Source of the DNA: Segatella copri | Lineage (GTDB): Bacteria; Bacteroidota; Bacteroidia; Bacteroidales; Bacteroidaceae | NCBI RefSeq assembly: GCF_949820605.1 | Contig: NZ_CATKVU010000006.1 | Coordinates: forward strand, 372,001-436,000 | DNA: 64,000 bases | Reading direction: 5' to 3' | Shown: piece after piece, positions 8,410 to 17,920 of the stretch | How the letters are laid out: each line of letters opens with the position of its first letter | Numbering within the stretch: the first letter of the stretch is position 1 | The notes under the pieces: model-generated | Told to the model about the DNA's origin: nothing | What the model saw: only the letters and a program-made list of their open reading frames with translations | Databases searched by the model: none | Position numbers and translations under genes: made by a program

Positions 8410-9177
8410 ATGGCACAGATTACAATCAATATCCAGACGTTGGACTGGACAATGGGGGAAACCGTAGGCTTGCACTTGATGTTGAAGAAAGACAGCAAGG
8501 CAAGAATCGCTTGGGGCGATGGAAAGGTACAGGTCGTGACAGGTAAACAGAAACCTGCTTCCGAAAAGTTGGCTTGGGTGGAGGCTGGTCATTCCTATCC
8601 TGAGAAGGGCATGTACTACACCATTACCATCTGTTCGGAAGAGGAAGATGCCATTATCGGATTTGATGGATGTGGCATGTTCGAGGTGAAAACCTTTGAT
8701 GTGATTCTCACGGAATGTCCTAACTTGCGTATCTTGGGCTATTCTGGGTATGGCGAGGAGAAACTCGACGTGAGCAAGAATCCTTTGCTGGAGTTCATCG
8801 ACTTCCACGAGATAAGAAACGAGAAGTTGGATTTCTCTGCCAATCTACTCTTGGAGGAGTTGCATATTGATGGAGCCAAAGATTTGGTGTCTTTGAATTT
8901 GAGCAAGAACGACAAGTTGCGTCGCTTGGACATCTTCATGTGCCACAATCTCCAGCATCTTGCCTTGAGCAATCAGTCGCAGCTGAATGAGGTGGATTTC
9001 GCTCTCACTCATCTCCGTCCCAAAGACTTGGAGTATTTGGAGAAGACGTTGAAGCGAAACTCTCCCTACAAGATACGGGGAGGAAGTTTTGGCGATGATA
9101 AGATAATAGAAGTTAGTAATGGTGAAATCGTAGGTGAAGATGAAGGAAAACTGGATTCAACTTATCGATACAATTGA
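8410..9177 (+). CDS. Leucine-rich-repeat protein with PKD-like N-terminal domain, 255 aa
   Basis: Residues 1-95 resemble a PKD-type beta sandwich (WGDGK near 36 and HSYPEKGMYY near 61). Residues 100-220 hold irregular leucine-rich repeats of the CPNLRIL / NPLLEFI / LLLEELHI / DKLRRLDI type. No signal peptide is visible, so it may be cytoplasmic, or exported by an unseen route. LRR surfaces usually bind protein. The 3' end overlaps the next gene by 38 bases, indicating translational coupling. Confidence 0.7.
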   Translation: MAQITINIQTLDWTMGETVGLHLMLKKDSKARIAWGDGKVQVVTGKQKPASEKLAWVEAGHSYPEKGMYYTITICSEEEDAIIGFDGCGMFEVKTFDVILTECPNLRILGYSGYGEEKLDVSKNPLLEFIDFHEIRNEKLDFSANLLLEELHIDGAKDLVSLNLSKNDKLRRLDIFMCHNLQHLALSNQSQLNEVDFALTHLRPKDLEYLEKTLKRNSPYKIRGGSFGDDKIIEVSNGEIVGEDEGKLDSTYRYN

Positions 9178-9952
9178 GAAAGATCCGTTTGAAACGGAGG
9201 CTTTCTTCGCTTTGATGGATTATGTGGGCGAAGCGTCGGATGATGACAAGCGCAGAGTTGTACAAGAAGTAGAGCGTCGCATCAAGATGATTGCCCGTTA
9301 TGATGCGGACAAGAGTTTCCGTTTCCGTAAGTTCAGCGAGCAGGAGCGGGAGGTGCTTGATTCCCTTTGGAGTACTCGGGTAAAGATTCTCAATGTGATG
9401 ATGTTAAATCCTACAGAGGAAGAAATCGAGCGTTTGGGACATCAGAACGACAAACTCCGTGAGTTGTCGAAGGATGCCTTTGCGCAAGGTCGCAACCTCT
9501 GGAAGTCTTTGTTGCACTCACCGAGCTTGATGGCAAACGAGGATTATTATGATGTGGAGGAGCACGTTGATTTCAGTTGGAATGATGAGGATTCCGTCCT
9601 CAAGATGGATAATGATGACTATTATGGCTCAGACTTCGAGTATATGCTCCATTTTCATTGCAATTTTAGGGATAGTGGGCGGTATTCGTATGGGGAACCT
9701 TTAGTGGCTGATGATGGCACGTCGTGGAATCTTGATTATCTGGATAATCCTGCCTTTGGCAAGTTTTGCATCTGCCATCTCCTTCACTCGCTCCATAGTC
9801 ATGAGCATTACTCTTTGCCAGACATCCTCCGTATGGATGATTTTTGGACGGATGTCAGCTTGAGATATGAGCGAGAGGTGTATCAATGGAAAAAAGGAAA
9901 CGTATTCTTTAAAGAGGAAGTAAATGGAAAAGGAATGGAAAAAACTGATTGA
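9140..9952 (+). CDS. Hypothetical protein, paralogue of the next gene (270 aa)
   Basis: Begins at ATG 9140; GTG 9134 in the same frame is less likely. Shares a colinear layout with its downstream neighbour: VxxVERRIK near residue 45, (F/Y)R(K/N)FS(E/D)xER near 70, a QNDKLREL-type helix, a CRNLW/GRNLW motif, DNDDYYGSDF and a DDGTSW block, and a LPDILRMDDF motif near the C-terminus. These conserved acidic and aromatic patches suggest a defined fold, but no family is recognised. Overlaps both neighbours. Confidence 0.6.
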   Translation: MKENWIQLIDTIEKDPFETEAFFALMDYVGEASDDDKRRVVQEVERRIKMIARYDADKSFRFRKFSEQEREVLDSLWSTRVKILNVMMLNPTEEEIERLGHQNDKLRELSKDAFAQGRNLWKSLLHSPSLMANEDYYDVEEHVDFSWNDEDSVLKMDNDDYYGSDFEYMLHFHCNFRDSGRYSYGEPLVADDGTSWNLDYLDNPAFGKFCICHLLHSLHSHEHYSLPDILRMDDFWTDVSLRYEREVYQWKKGNVFFKEEVNGKGMEKTD

Positions 9953-10817
9953 TGAAGTTGAGAACAACCGTAGCTATAGTTCGGAGCCTAACTTCAAATT
10001 TGTAGACTTTATAAGAGAAAAGTCTACGATAGAGGATAAGCGTGCCATCGTGCAAGATGTGGAACGTCGTATCAAGAAGGTGGTGAATCGGGAGGATAAT
10101 AATCCAGATGGGTTCTTCCGTAACTTCAGTGATACGGAGCGGGATTTGCTGGACGATTTGCTCGGGCTTCGTGAGGTGACGCTCGATGAGATGATGCTTC
10201 ATCCTACTGCTGCCGAGGTGGAACGATTGAGCAAGTTGAACGACAAACTCTACAAGCTCACCTTGGAGTGTTTTGAGCAGTGCCGTAACCTTTGGCTTAC
10301 GCTCTACCGTTCGCCATACAAGGTGGACGACCGTTTCTGCTACGACTTGGACAGTACGCTTCGATTCGAGTATGCTGACAAAGACTCGGTCTTGCATCTG
10401 GAGAATGATGACTATTACGGTTCCGACTTCGACTATATGATTCATCTGACAGATGAGTTGCTCAGTACAGGACATTGCAAGATGGATACCATCGTGGATG
10501 GTGCGTCTGCCAACTTTTTCGGCAACGAAGAGGATACATTGAGAGAGTTGACTGATACGCTCGACGATGGCACGTCGTGGGCGGAAGGCTATCTGCACAA
10601 CAAGGCGTATGACCATTTGTGTATCTGTTATGCGATGCATGCCTTGCATACTCATGAGCCTTGGTGCCTGCCAGACATTCTTCGTATGGATGATTTCACT
10701 ATTAATGTGAAATTGAATTATGAGCGCAGCGTGTCAGAGCAGCGAGATATTCATTATCCTGATGTAAACGAGAATGACCCTCATTGGCCTGAGGGTGTGC
10801 CTTGTTTGGAAAGGTGA
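9924..10817 (+). CDS. Hypothetical protein, paralogue of the preceding gene (297 aa)
   Basis: Starts at ATG 9924, inside the preceding gene (29-base overlap), after a GAGGAAG ribosome-binding-like stretch. Same conserved blocks as the upstream copy: DVERRIKKV, FRNFSDTER, SKLNDKLYKL, CRNLW, ENDDYYGSDF, DDGTSW and PDILRMDDF. It also has a longer middle (about residues 175-205) that the upstream copy lacks. Tandem duplication is the simplest origin. Function unknown. Confidence 0.65.
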   Translation: MEKEWKKLIDEVENNRSYSSEPNFKFVDFIREKSTIEDKRAIVQDVERRIKKVVNREDNNPDGFFRNFSDTERDLLDDLLGLREVTLDEMMLHPTAAEVERLSKLNDKLYKLTLECFEQCRNLWLTLYRSPYKVDDRFCYDLDSTLRFEYADKDSVLHLENDDYYGSDFDYMIHLTDELLSTGHCKMDTIVDGASANFFGNEEDTLRELTDTLDDGTSWAEGYLHNKAYDHLCICYAMHALHTHEPWCLPDILRMDDFTINVKLNYERSVSEQRDIHYPDVNENDPHWPEGVPCLER

Positions 10818-10877
10818 AAAATAATTTGTGATGCAATAAAAATAAAATTAGAACGTCATATATAAAAATAGAAGATT

Positions 10878-11342
10878 ATGAAGTTAGCAGAAGCATTGAG
10901 CATCAGAGCCGACTTGCAGAAGAGAGTGGCTCAACTGAAAGAACGTATCAAGGAGAGCGCCAAGGTACAGGAGGGCGATGAACCTTGCGATAACGTGGAG
11001 GAACTGTACAAGGAACTGGACGAAGCACTCGTCCAGTTGGAAGACTTGATTTATCGCATCAACATCACCAACGTTCAGATAGTTCAGGACGGAGACTCCT
11101 TGACTCGATTGATAGCCAAGAGAGACGTCTTGTCGATGCGTGTCAAGGCATTGAAAGAGGTGGTGAACTACGTAGCTGCCAACGATACTCGCTTTGGCAG
11201 AAACGAACTGAAATATGTTAGAACCATAGATATAAAGACTCTTCGTAAGGAGGCTGATACCTATGCCAAGCAGTATCGGGAACTCGACCTGAAAATTCAG
11301 AGTTTGAACTGGACTGTAGATTTGCAAGACTTGCCCCGATAA
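10878..11342 (+). CDS. DIP1984 family protein, 154 aa
   Basis: Recognised from the family signature: starts MKLAEAL..RADLQKR, then an LKERIKESAKVQEGDEP motif, NITNVQIV near residue 62 and ends NWTVDL. Almost all helical, coiled-coil. The family is widespread in bacteria with no settled function. A stand-alone gene about 60 bases after the paralogue pair; co-transcription possible. Confidence 0.8.
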   Translation: MKLAEALSIRADLQKRVAQLKERIKESAKVQEGDEPCDNVEELYKELDEALVQLEDLIYRINITNVQIVQDGDSLTRLIAKRDVLSMRVKALKEVVNYVAANDTRFGRNELKYVRTIDIKTLRKEADTYAKQYRELDLKIQSLNWTVDLQDLPR

Positions 11343-11640
11343 TGGAGCGAGGATTGAAATTTTCATTGAGTAGATTAAAATTTTCGGAGAAAAGATAGAG
11401 GCAGCAAGAGGCTGACATCAGGCAATAGGTCTGTGTTAGCATTATTAAAAATTCATGTGTTTCATGCAAAGAGACGAGTTTGTTCACAGTTCATTTCAAG
11501 CATCGGGCACAAGTGTATCGCGCATTGGTATATGACAAAAGTCAGAAACGCCAGCATTTAGCATTACCATTTTGTTGGCTATCTTTTCTCCTTTTCTTTT
11601 TAGGCATTTCTCGTAAATATTCATTAGATTTTTAGAGATT
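11343..11640. other. Non-coding gap before the WYL regulator
   Basis: About 300 bases with no supported gene. It is AT-rich near both ends with scattered short runs. No clear -7/-33 pair, hairpin terminator or RNA gene is seen. Confidence 0.4.
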
Positions 11641-12624
11641 ATGGACAATCGTGTAAAATTCTATAGTTGGCTGATAGGTCTCTTGGATCGTAAGCATCTT
11701 ACCTTTGAGGAGATTGCTAATGAGTGGCGTGATGCCAACGCTAATCAGGATGAGGATGAGCTGGACAAACGTACCTTTCATCGTTATCGTGAAAATATCC
11801 AGTCGCAGTTTGGCATTACTGTGGAATGCGACAAGAGCGATGGCTATCGGTATTATCTGAAGCGTGATCCGATTGCTAATGATGATGTGACGGAATGGAT
11901 GCTGAGTTCCCTGCGGTTGGCTTCGTTAGGTGATATGCTGAAGTTTCACAATAAGGTGATGCTCGATACACCGCCATATAACACGGAATATCTGGATGAT
12001 ATTCTTGCTGCGATAGATAAGCAATATCTACTGAAGTTTAAATACGTTTCGGGTTTCGGAGCAGAGAGCGATATCGTGCTACAACCGGCTTTCGTGAGAT
12101 ATTATAAGCAGAGATGGTATGTTGTGGGAGTAAAGAAACAACGTTCGGTGTCCGAAGGGAAAGCCAATTCAAATGCAGAGGTAGATGTGAGAAAACTCGT
12201 TCGCTGTCTTCCTTTCGACCGCATCAGTTTCCTGAAGCTTATTTGCGAAAAGCATCCGTTGTCGGCAAAGATGAAGAAGTTTCTGACTCCAGAGAATTAT
12301 TATGAAGATTGCTTTGGCATCTATCGGATGGAAGATGTGCCCGTGGAGAAAATCCGCATCCGTGCCTTCTATCCGGAATACAATTACATCGAGGAGGTTC
12401 CGCTGCACGAGAGTCAGCAGAAAGTGAAGGAGTCGAAAGACGGAATGTATCGGGAATATACCATCACCATTCGCCCCAGCCGTGATTTCCTTCAGGAACT
12501 GTTGTGGCATGGCAGAAATATCATAGTACTGAAGCCTGAGAGCTTGAGGCAGGAGATGATTGGTATCTTAAAGGATATGACGAAGAGTTATGAGACGGGC
12601 GAATGCCTGAATGGGGAGGAATAA
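11641..12624 (+). CDS. WYL-domain transcriptional regulator, 327 aa
   Basis: N-terminal helix-turn-helix region (about residues 10-70; KRTFHRYREN) followed by a WYL domain from about 125 to 200, with the KFKYVSGFGAESD and YYKQRWYVVGV strands typical of the family, then a C-terminal extension to 327. WYL domains often sense nucleotide or nucleic-acid ligands and control defence or DNA-damage genes. It is convergent with the DUF4143 ATPase gene. Confidence 0.8.
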   Translation: MDNRVKFYSWLIGLLDRKHLTFEEIANEWRDANANQDEDELDKRTFHRYRENIQSQFGITVECDKSDGYRYYLKRDPIANDDVTEWMLSSLRLASLGDMLKFHNKVMLDTPPYNTEYLDDILAAIDKQYLLKFKYVSGFGAESDIVLQPAFVRYYKQRWYVVGVKKQRSVSEGKANSNAEVDVRKLVRCLPFDRISFLKLICEKHPLSAKMKKFLTPENYYEDCFGIYRMEDVPVEKIRIRAFYPEYNYIEEVPLHESQQKVKESKDGMYREYTITIRPSRDFLQELLWHGRNIIVLKPESLRQEMIGILKDMTKSYETGECLNGEE

Positions 12625-12631
12625 AAGAATC

Positions 12632-12666
12632 CTCAGATTGAGAATACACTGTGTGCCCAATCTGAG
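12632..12666. terminator. Inverted repeat between convergent genes
   Basis: Arms CTCAGATTG (12632-12640) and CAATCTGAG (12658-12666) lie between the ends of the WYL and DUF4143 genes. There is only a weak T-tract on either side, so termination is plausible but not certain. Confidence 0.4.
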
Positions 12667-12679
12667 AAATTCCTGTTAT

Positions 12680-13885
12680 TTATATTCCTTCTGTCAGGAA
12701 TTTGCGAAGATGCAGGTGCGTGATGCCGTCATCATCATTTTTGGTGAGCAGAGGAGTCATGGAGATAACGTACTTTGGATAGTTGTCCTTGATGGCACGG
12801 AGATTGCCAAACTCACGCTCTCTGGTTGCATCGTCGGCTATGATATAGGAAGCTTGCACGTAGATGCGTTCGCCGCCTGGCTTGGTACAAACAAAGTCGA
12901 TTTCTCCAACTTGCAGTTGTCCTACATAAACTTGATAGCCCAAGCGTATTAGGTTCTGATAGATGATATTCTCTATCACTATCTCAATGTCTCCTTCACG
13001 TGTTCCCCCGGCAATGGCATTTCTAATGCCGTTGTCTTCAAAATAAAACTTATCGTTGGTTTCAAGGATACGTTTTCCGTGGATGTCATAGCGGTTCACC
13101 TTGTGCAGAATATAGGCTTCACAAAGGAAGGATATGTAATTGGTGATAGCTGCCGAAGCAATGGATTCTCCTTGAGATTTCATATATTTGGAGATACTGT
13201 TGGCTGAGATGAGTTTACCTGTATTATCAGCAAGGAAACGCACCAGGTTCTCTAAGAATGGCACGTTTCTTATCTGGTTGCGCATAATGACATCCTTAAG
13301 TAAGATGGTATGGTAAATATCCATCTGGTATTCACGTGCATCATCCTCTTCCAGTCCTATCTTTGCCAGACCAGGTAAACCGCCATACTGAATGTACAGA
13401 GCAAGTGCTTCGTCATTATCTGATAGTTGATGAAATTCCAGAAACTCGTTATAGCTCAGCGATTGGATATAGATTTCCTTATATCTGCCACCGATAAGAG
13501 TGCTCAGTTCATTGCTCAGCATGCGAGCATTGCTACCTGTGATGATAATGTCGGTGTTGGGTTCTGTGCGATAACTTCGGATGGAGCGTTCAAATTCCCT
13601 GATGTCTTGTATCTCATCGATAAGGATATAGTTATGTTTATCGGATAAAAAGTGCTCTCCGATATAGTCGTTGAGATCCTGATAGCTCTGAATGTAGTCA
13701 AACTCTCTTTTCTCCTTATCTATAAAGATGATATTGTTGCTGTCATCTGCCTTCTTACGGTCACGAATCATCTTCATCATGTAGCTTTTTCCTACACGAC
13801 GTTGACCTACTAATACGATGATGGTCTCCTTTCCAAGATACTTTTCTATCTTGTCGATATATGATTGACGAATAATAGTTGCCAT
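12680..13885 (-). CDS. AAA ATPase with DUF4143 domain, 401 aa
   Basis: ATPase of the AAA_14/DUF4143 group common in Bacteroidota. Walker A GQRRVGKS is at 27-34; Walker B-like ILIDEIQDI follows near residue 85. A SNARMLS sensor-like motif is near 115, and the C-terminal DUF4143 half has nuclease-like character (GEIDFVC near 345). The start is set at ATG 13885, directly downstream of a paired-palindrome promoter; an earlier in-frame ATG at 13936 would place the operators inside the gene. Role unknown; proposed links to toxin or stress control are unproven. Confidence 0.85.
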   Translation of the reverse strand: MATIIRQSYIDKIEKYLGKETIIVLVGQRRVGKSYMMKMIRDRKKADDSNNIIFIDKEKREFDYIQSYQDLNDYIGEHFLSDKHNYILIDEIQDIREFERSIRSYRTEPNTDIIITGSNARMLSNELSTLIGGRYKEIYIQSLSYNEFLEFHQLSDNDEALALYIQYGGLPGLAKIGLEEDDAREYQMDIYHTILLKDVIMRNQIRNVPFLENLVRFLADNTGKLISANSISKYMKSQGESIASAAITNYISFLCEAYILHKVNRYDIHGKRILETNDKFYFEDNGIRNAIAGGTREGDIEIVIENIIYQNLIRLGYQVYVGQLQVGEIDFVCTKPGGERIYVQASYIIADDATREREFGNLRAIKDNYPKYVISMTPLLTKNDDDGITHLHLRKFLTEGI

Positions 13886-13887
13886 AT

Positions 13888-13951
13888 TTTTATCACTTAT
13901 AAATGAAACTTTTTGCAAATATACGAAAAGTTTCACTTATAAGTGATAAAA
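13888..13951 (-). promoter_or_regulatory. Operator pair and promoter of the DUF4143 ATPase gene
   Basis: Two 26-base arms (13888-13913 and 13926-13951) are inverted copies with one mismatch (13903). Each arm contains a TCACTTATAAGTGA-type palindrome, perfect in the right arm at 13933-13946. The spacer holds a minus-strand -7 box TATATTTG (13923-13916). One operator therefore lies at the upstream promoter element and the other just before the start codon, a classic layout for repression. The binding protein is unknown. Confidence 0.75.
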
Positions 13952-14022
13952 CTTATCTATTTTTGTTTTTTATAACTTATAGATGGTATCGTTTCAATGA
14001 TATTAAATGCTTGTTGTAACAA

Positions 14023-14532
14023 TTAATCTTCCTTCAGATACCAGTCTTTGATGTATCCGGAATAATGTTTGGCAAACTCCTCGGCTTGTCCAGGAGCGCA
14101 GACCTTTACTTTCCTGGCTGGAATACCCGCCCAAATCTCATGTGCAGGAACCTTGGTGCCATGGGTAACTACAGCTCCTGCAGCAATGATAGCTCCTTCA
14201 CCAATGTCAGCCTTGTCAAGCACAGTGGCATTCATTCCGATGAGAGCACCTTTTCTAACGGTAGCTCCATGAACGATGGCCCCATGTCCCACAGATACAT
14301 CATCCTCCAAAATGCAAGGCATCGTACCGGTTTGATGGATGCAGGCGCAATCCTGCACATTTACCCTGTTTCCACATCTGATGGCATCCACGTCAGAACG
14401 CAATACCGCACTATACCAGATGCTGCAGTCATCGCCAAGAATACAGTCGCCGGTCAGTACGGCATTCTCAGCGATAAAACAATTCTTTCCCCATTGAGGA
14501 GTCTTTCCCTCTACTGTCTTTATAATAGCCAT
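14023..14532 (-). CDS. Gamma-class carbonic anhydrase family protein, 169 aa
   Basis: Left-handed beta-helix of hexapeptide repeats across most of the chain, with the three metal-ligand histidines in the usual contexts: IHQTG, VGHG and VHGA. This fits zinc- or iron-dependent gamma carbonic anhydrase; some relatives are acetyltransferase-like or inactive. No signal peptide, so cytoplasmic. Transcribed alone from a -7 box at 14559-14566. Confidence 0.85.
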   Translation of the reverse strand: MAIIKTVEGKTPQWGKNCFIAENAVLTGDCILGDDCSIWYSAVLRSDVDAIRCGNRVNVQDCACIHQTGTMPCILEDDVSVGHGAIVHGATVRKGALIGMNATVLDKADIGEGAIIAAGAVVTHGTKVPAHEIWAGIPARKVKVCAPGQAEEFAKHYSGYIKDWYLKED

Positions 14533-14558
14533 ATTGAATATATATTTAAATTTGGGTG

Positions 14559-14566
14559 CAAAGGTA
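14559..14566 (-). promoter_or_regulatory. -7 box of the gamma carbonic anhydrase gene
   Basis: Minus-strand TACCTTTG matches TAnnTTTG, 26 bases upstream of the start codon. Confidence 0.55.
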
Positions 14567-14606
14567 ATAAAAATATTGAAATCATACGCAGCATTTTACA
14601 GAAAAA

Positions 14607-14640
14607 GGGTTGCAATCCTCGAAAAGATGGATTGCAACCC
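14607..14640 (-). terminator. Rho-independent terminator after alaS
   Basis: Perfect 12-bp stem GGGTTGCAATCC / GGATTGCAACCC with a 10-base loop. On the minus strand a T5 tract follows, 64 bases past the alaS stop. A T3 on the plus side makes two-way activity possible. Confidence 0.8.
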
Positions 14641-14703
14641 TTTATACCTTATTATATATAAGAGTTAAGATAACTCTATCATATATTCAAATGTGGAAGC
14701 TGA

Positions 14704-17367
14704 TTACAGTTGAGCCAACTCTACAACCTTATCTACTGCAGCGCTCAAGCCGTCCTTGTTCTTACCGCCAGCCTGAGCATAGTGAGGCTGACCGCCACCG
14801 CCACCCTGAATCAACTTGGCAGCTTCGCGAATCATCTTACCTGCGTTCAATCCGTGATCCTTTACCATATCATCGCTGAACATTACGCTGAGCATAGGCT
14901 TGTCGTTATAAACAGAACCTACTACGCAGATCATGTTCTCTGGCAAAGCCTCGCGAACCTTGAATACCAAATCCTTGGCAGCTGCTGGCTCCATAGGTAA
15001 TACGGCTGTAACAACCTTCACACCATTGATTTCTTTTGCGTTCTCTACAAGCTTATCCTTGGCACGCTCTACAGCCTGAGCCTGGAACTTCTCAACATCC
15101 TTCTTCAAGGCATCGTGCTCGTCGATGTACTTTCTGATGACACCCTCAAGATCCTTGGCGTTGTTGAACAAGCCCTTCAGGGCTACAATGGTATCCTGTA
15201 AGCCGTAGATAGCCTCCTCGCAAGCCTTGCCTGTCAAAGCCTCGATACGGCGGATGCCGGCTGCTACGCTGCTCTCAGAGATGATCTTGAAGAAACCAAT
15301 CTTACCGGTGCTCTTGGCGTGAATACCACCACAGAACTCAGCAGATGGACCGAAGCGAACCACACGAACCTTGTCGCCATACTTCTCGCCGAAGAGGGCG
15401 ATAGCGCCAAGCTCCTTAGCCTCCTCGATAGGAGTATCGCGGTGCTCATCCAATGGATAGTCGGCACGGATCATCTCGTTTACCATGCGCTCTACCTTGC
15501 GGAGCTCCTCGTCTGTTACCTTCTGGAAGTGAGAGAAGTCGAAACGCAAGGTGTCCTTATCTACATAAGAACCCTTCTGCTCTACGTGCTCGCCCAAAAC
15601 CTGCTTCAGGCAGTAGTCGAGCAAGTGGGTAGCTGTATGGTTGGCTGCACTTCCCTCGCGGTTCTCGATATCTACGCAAGCCATGAAATCAGCGTTTACA
15701 TTCTTTGGCAACTCCTTTACGATGTGGATGCTCTGGTTGTTCTCGCGCTTGGTGTCGATAACCTGGATGGTCTCGTTCTCGCTAACGAGTACACCCTTGT
15801 CGCCAACCTGTCCACCCATCTCACCGTAGAATGGAGTGTTGTCGAGTACCAACTCATAGAAAGAGTTCTTCTTCTGAGTCACCTTGCGGTAGCGCAGGAT
15901 GTGGCACTCATATTCTGTATAGTCGTAACCTACGAAGTTCTGGTCGCCTTCCTTCAAAACCTCCCAGTCGCCGTTCTCTACGGCAGCAGCATTGCGGGCA
16001 CGCTCTTTCTGCTTCTTCATCTCCTCGTCGAAGCCTGCAGCATCTACGGTGTAACCATTCTCACGGCAGATAAGCTCTGTCAGGTCGAGAGGGAAACCAT
16101 AGGTATCGAAGAGGCGGAATGCGCTCACGCCATCAAGCTGAGTCTCGCCATGAGCCTTGAGCTCGTCCATATCGCCATTGAGGAGGTTGATACCCTTCTC
16201 CAAGGTGCGGAGGAATGAATCCTCTTCCTCTTTCATCACGCGGGTGATGAGCTCCTGCTGAGCAGGCAACTCTGGGAAGGCTGCACCCATCTGCTCTACC
16301 AATACATTGACGAGCTTGTACATGAATGCCTGCTTCTGACCGAGGAATGTGTAAGCGTAACGTACGGCACGGCGCAAGATGCGTCGGATAACGTAACCTG
16401 CCTTGGCGTTGCTTGGCAACTGGCCATCGGCGATAGAGAAGGCTACGGCACGGAGGTGGTCGGCGCAGACACGCATAGCGATGTCGATTTTCTCCTGCTC
16501 ATCCTTACCCTCCCCATTCTCACCTGTAGGAGTAGTGAAGCCATACTTCTTGCCAGAGATAGCCTCGATTTCCTTGATGATTGGCTGGAAGATATCAGTA
16601 TCATAGTTAGAGTGCTTGTCCTGCAACATGCGAACCAAGCGCTCGAAGCCCATACCTGTATCGATAACGTGCATTGGGAGTGGTTCGAGAGAACCGTCAG
16701 CCTTGCGGTTGTACTGCATGAACACGATGTTCCAGATTTCGATGACCTGAGGGTTATCCTTGTTTACCAACTCACGGCCTGGCACCTGAGCCTTCTCCTC
16801 TGGAGTACGAGAATCCACGTGAATCTCTGAGCAAGGACCGCAAGGACCTGTTTCGCCCATCTCCCAGAAGTTGTCGTGCTTGTTACCGTTGATGATGTGG
16901 TCGGCTGGCACGTGCTTAGCCCAGTAACCTGCAGCCTCGTTGTCGCGTTCCAGACCTTCCACTTTGCTACCCTCGAATACGGTAACGTAGAGATCGGAAG
17001 GGTTGAGCTTCAAAACTTCAGTAAGATACTCCCATGCCATATCGATGGCGCCTTCCTTAAAGTAGTCGCCGAAGCTCCAGTTACCGAGCATCTCGAACAT
17101 GGTGTGGTGGTAAGTATCGTGACCCACCTCTTCGAGGTCGTTGTGCTTACCGCTTACACGGAGACATTTCTGAGTATCAACACGACGAACATCCTTGCCT
17201 GGGTCTTTTGTACCGAGGATGATGTCTTTCCACTGGTTCATACCAGCGTTTGTAAACATCAGCGTTGGGTCATCCTTGATAACCATAGGTGCTGATGGAA
17301 CAATCTTGTGGCCTTTACCTTCGAAGAACTTCTTGAAGGATTCGCGCACTTCATTAGCTGTCATCAT
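14704..17367 (-). CDS. alaS: Alanyl-tRNA synthetase
   Basis: Class II enzyme that charges tRNA-Ala, 887 aa, near the usual length. N-terminal catalytic domain with motif 1 [11 protein letters not shown] near residue 38-48 and the [18 protein letters not shown] motif 2 region near 85-105. The editing domain carries NHTATHLL, and [13 protein letters not shown] provides the other zinc ligands. The C-Ala domain ends in a [14 protein letters not shown] block. Starts ATG ATG at 17367/17364. Divergent from the merR-type gene with overlapping promoters. Confidence 0.97.
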   Translation of the reverse strand: MMTANEVRESFKKFFEGKGHKIVPSAPMVIKDDPTLMFTNAGMNQWKDIILGTKDPGKDVRRVDTQKCLRVSGKHNDLEEVGHDTYHHTMFEMLGNWSFGDYFKEGAIDMAWEYLTEVLKLNPSDLYVTVFEGSKVEGLERDNEAAGYWAKHVPADHIINGNKHDNFWEMGETGPCGPCSEIHVDSRTPEEKAQVPGRELVNKDNPQVIEIWNIVFMQYNRKADGSLEPLPMHVIDTGMGFERLVRMLQDKHSNYDTDIFQPIIKEIEAISGKKYGFTTPTGENGEGKDEQEKIDIAMRVCADHLRAVAFSIADGQLPSNAKAGYVIRRILRRAVRYAYTFLGQKQAFMYKLVNVLVEQMGAAFPELPAQQELITRVMKEEEDSFLRTLEKGINLLNGDMDELKAHGETQLDGVSAFRLFDTYGFPLDLTELICRENGYTVDAAGFDEEMKKQKERARNAAAVENGDWEVLKEGDQNFVGYDYTEYECHILRYRKVTQKKNSFYELVLDNTPFYGEMGGQVGDKGVLVSENETIQVIDTKRENNQSIHIVKELPKNVNADFMACVDIENREGSAANHTATHLLDYCLKQVLGEHVEQKGSYVDKDTLRFDFSHFQKVTDEELRKVERMVNEMIRADYPLDEHRDTPIEEAKELGAIALFGEKYGDKVRVVRFGPSAEFCGGIHAKSTGKIGFFKIISESSVAAGIRRIEALTGKACEEAIYGLQDTIVALKGLFNNAKDLEGVIRKYIDEHDALKKDVEKFQAQAVERAKDKLVENAKEINGVKVVTAVLPMEPAAAKDLVFKVREALPENMICVVGSVYNDKPMLSVMFSDDMVKDHGLNAGKMIREAAKLIQGGGGGQPHYAQAGGKNKDGLSAAVDKVVELAQL

Positions 17368-17472
17368 ATCTTTTTTATATTTATCTTTAATTTCTTTTTC
17401 CTGTTTTGGAGAGGGGATTGAGTATCCTCTCAGAAAATATTTTTGCCCTTTAGGGCATTTTCTTCCGAAAAT

Positions 17473-17505
17473 CTTTGCAAAGATAAGAAGAATTGTTTAA
17501 TTTTG
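17473..17505 (+). promoter_or_regulatory. Promoter of the merR-type gene
   Basis: A -33 TTTG (17473-17476) and a -7 TAATTTTG (17498-17505) are 21 bases apart, a full match to the Bacteroidota promoter. The gene starts 39 bases downstream. Confidence 0.65.
17478..17485 (-). promoter_or_regulatory. -7 box of alaS
   Basis: Minus-strand TATCTTTG, about 110 bases upstream of alaS. It interleaves with the divergent merR promoter, so the two may interfere with each other. Confidence 0.55.
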
Positions 17506-17544
17506 CAACTAAATTAATTATTTTTGAAATTAAAGACGGAAAAA

Positions 17545-17892
17545 ATGGCAATAATTCCAGATAAAACAACGAAATTGTACTATTCGATCAAGGAAGTAGG
17601 TGAAATGTTTGGTCTAAACGACTCTACGTTGAGATATTGGGAAAAGGAGTTTCCTTTTCTCAAACCGAAGGTTGCTGGCAATAAAGTGCGTCAGTATACC
17701 GATAAGGATATTGAGCAGGTAAGGCTCATCTACAACCTTATCAAAGTGAAGGGATTGAAGATTGCGGCTGCCCGCAAGTATCTGAACCAAAACAGAACGG
17801 GTGCCGAGAAATCTTCTGAAGTTCTCGACACCCTTATTTCTGTAAGAGACCAGCTCAAAGAACTCAAAAAGCAGCTCGATGGACTGGTTTAG
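17545..17892 (+). CDS. MerR-family transcriptional regulator, 115 aa
   Basis: Winged helix-turn-helix with MerR features: YYSIKEVGEMFGL, STLRYWEKEFPFL and RQYTDKDIEQVRLI, then a short C-terminal coiled coil (SVRDQLKELKKQL). No ligand-binding domain follows. A TTG-started frame from 17524 exists, but the ATG at 17545 fits the domain start. Convergent with the pectinesterase gene. Confidence 0.85.
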   Translation: MAIIPDKTTKLYYSIKEVGEMFGLNDSTLRYWEKEFPFLKPKVAGNKVRQYTDKDIEQVRLIYNLIKVKGLKIAAARKYLNQNRTGAEKSSEVLDTLISVRDQLKELKKQLDGLV

Positions 17893-17920
17893 TAACTTTG
17901 GACTTTATGATTAGCTAGGG

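Noticed and set aside
12611..12952. 113-aa plus-strand frame after the WYL gene
   Set aside because: It overlaps the DUF4143 gene end and has no domain; the minus-strand gene is well supported.
15319..16218. 299-aa open frame opposite alaS
   Set aside because: Antisense to alaS with no family match.
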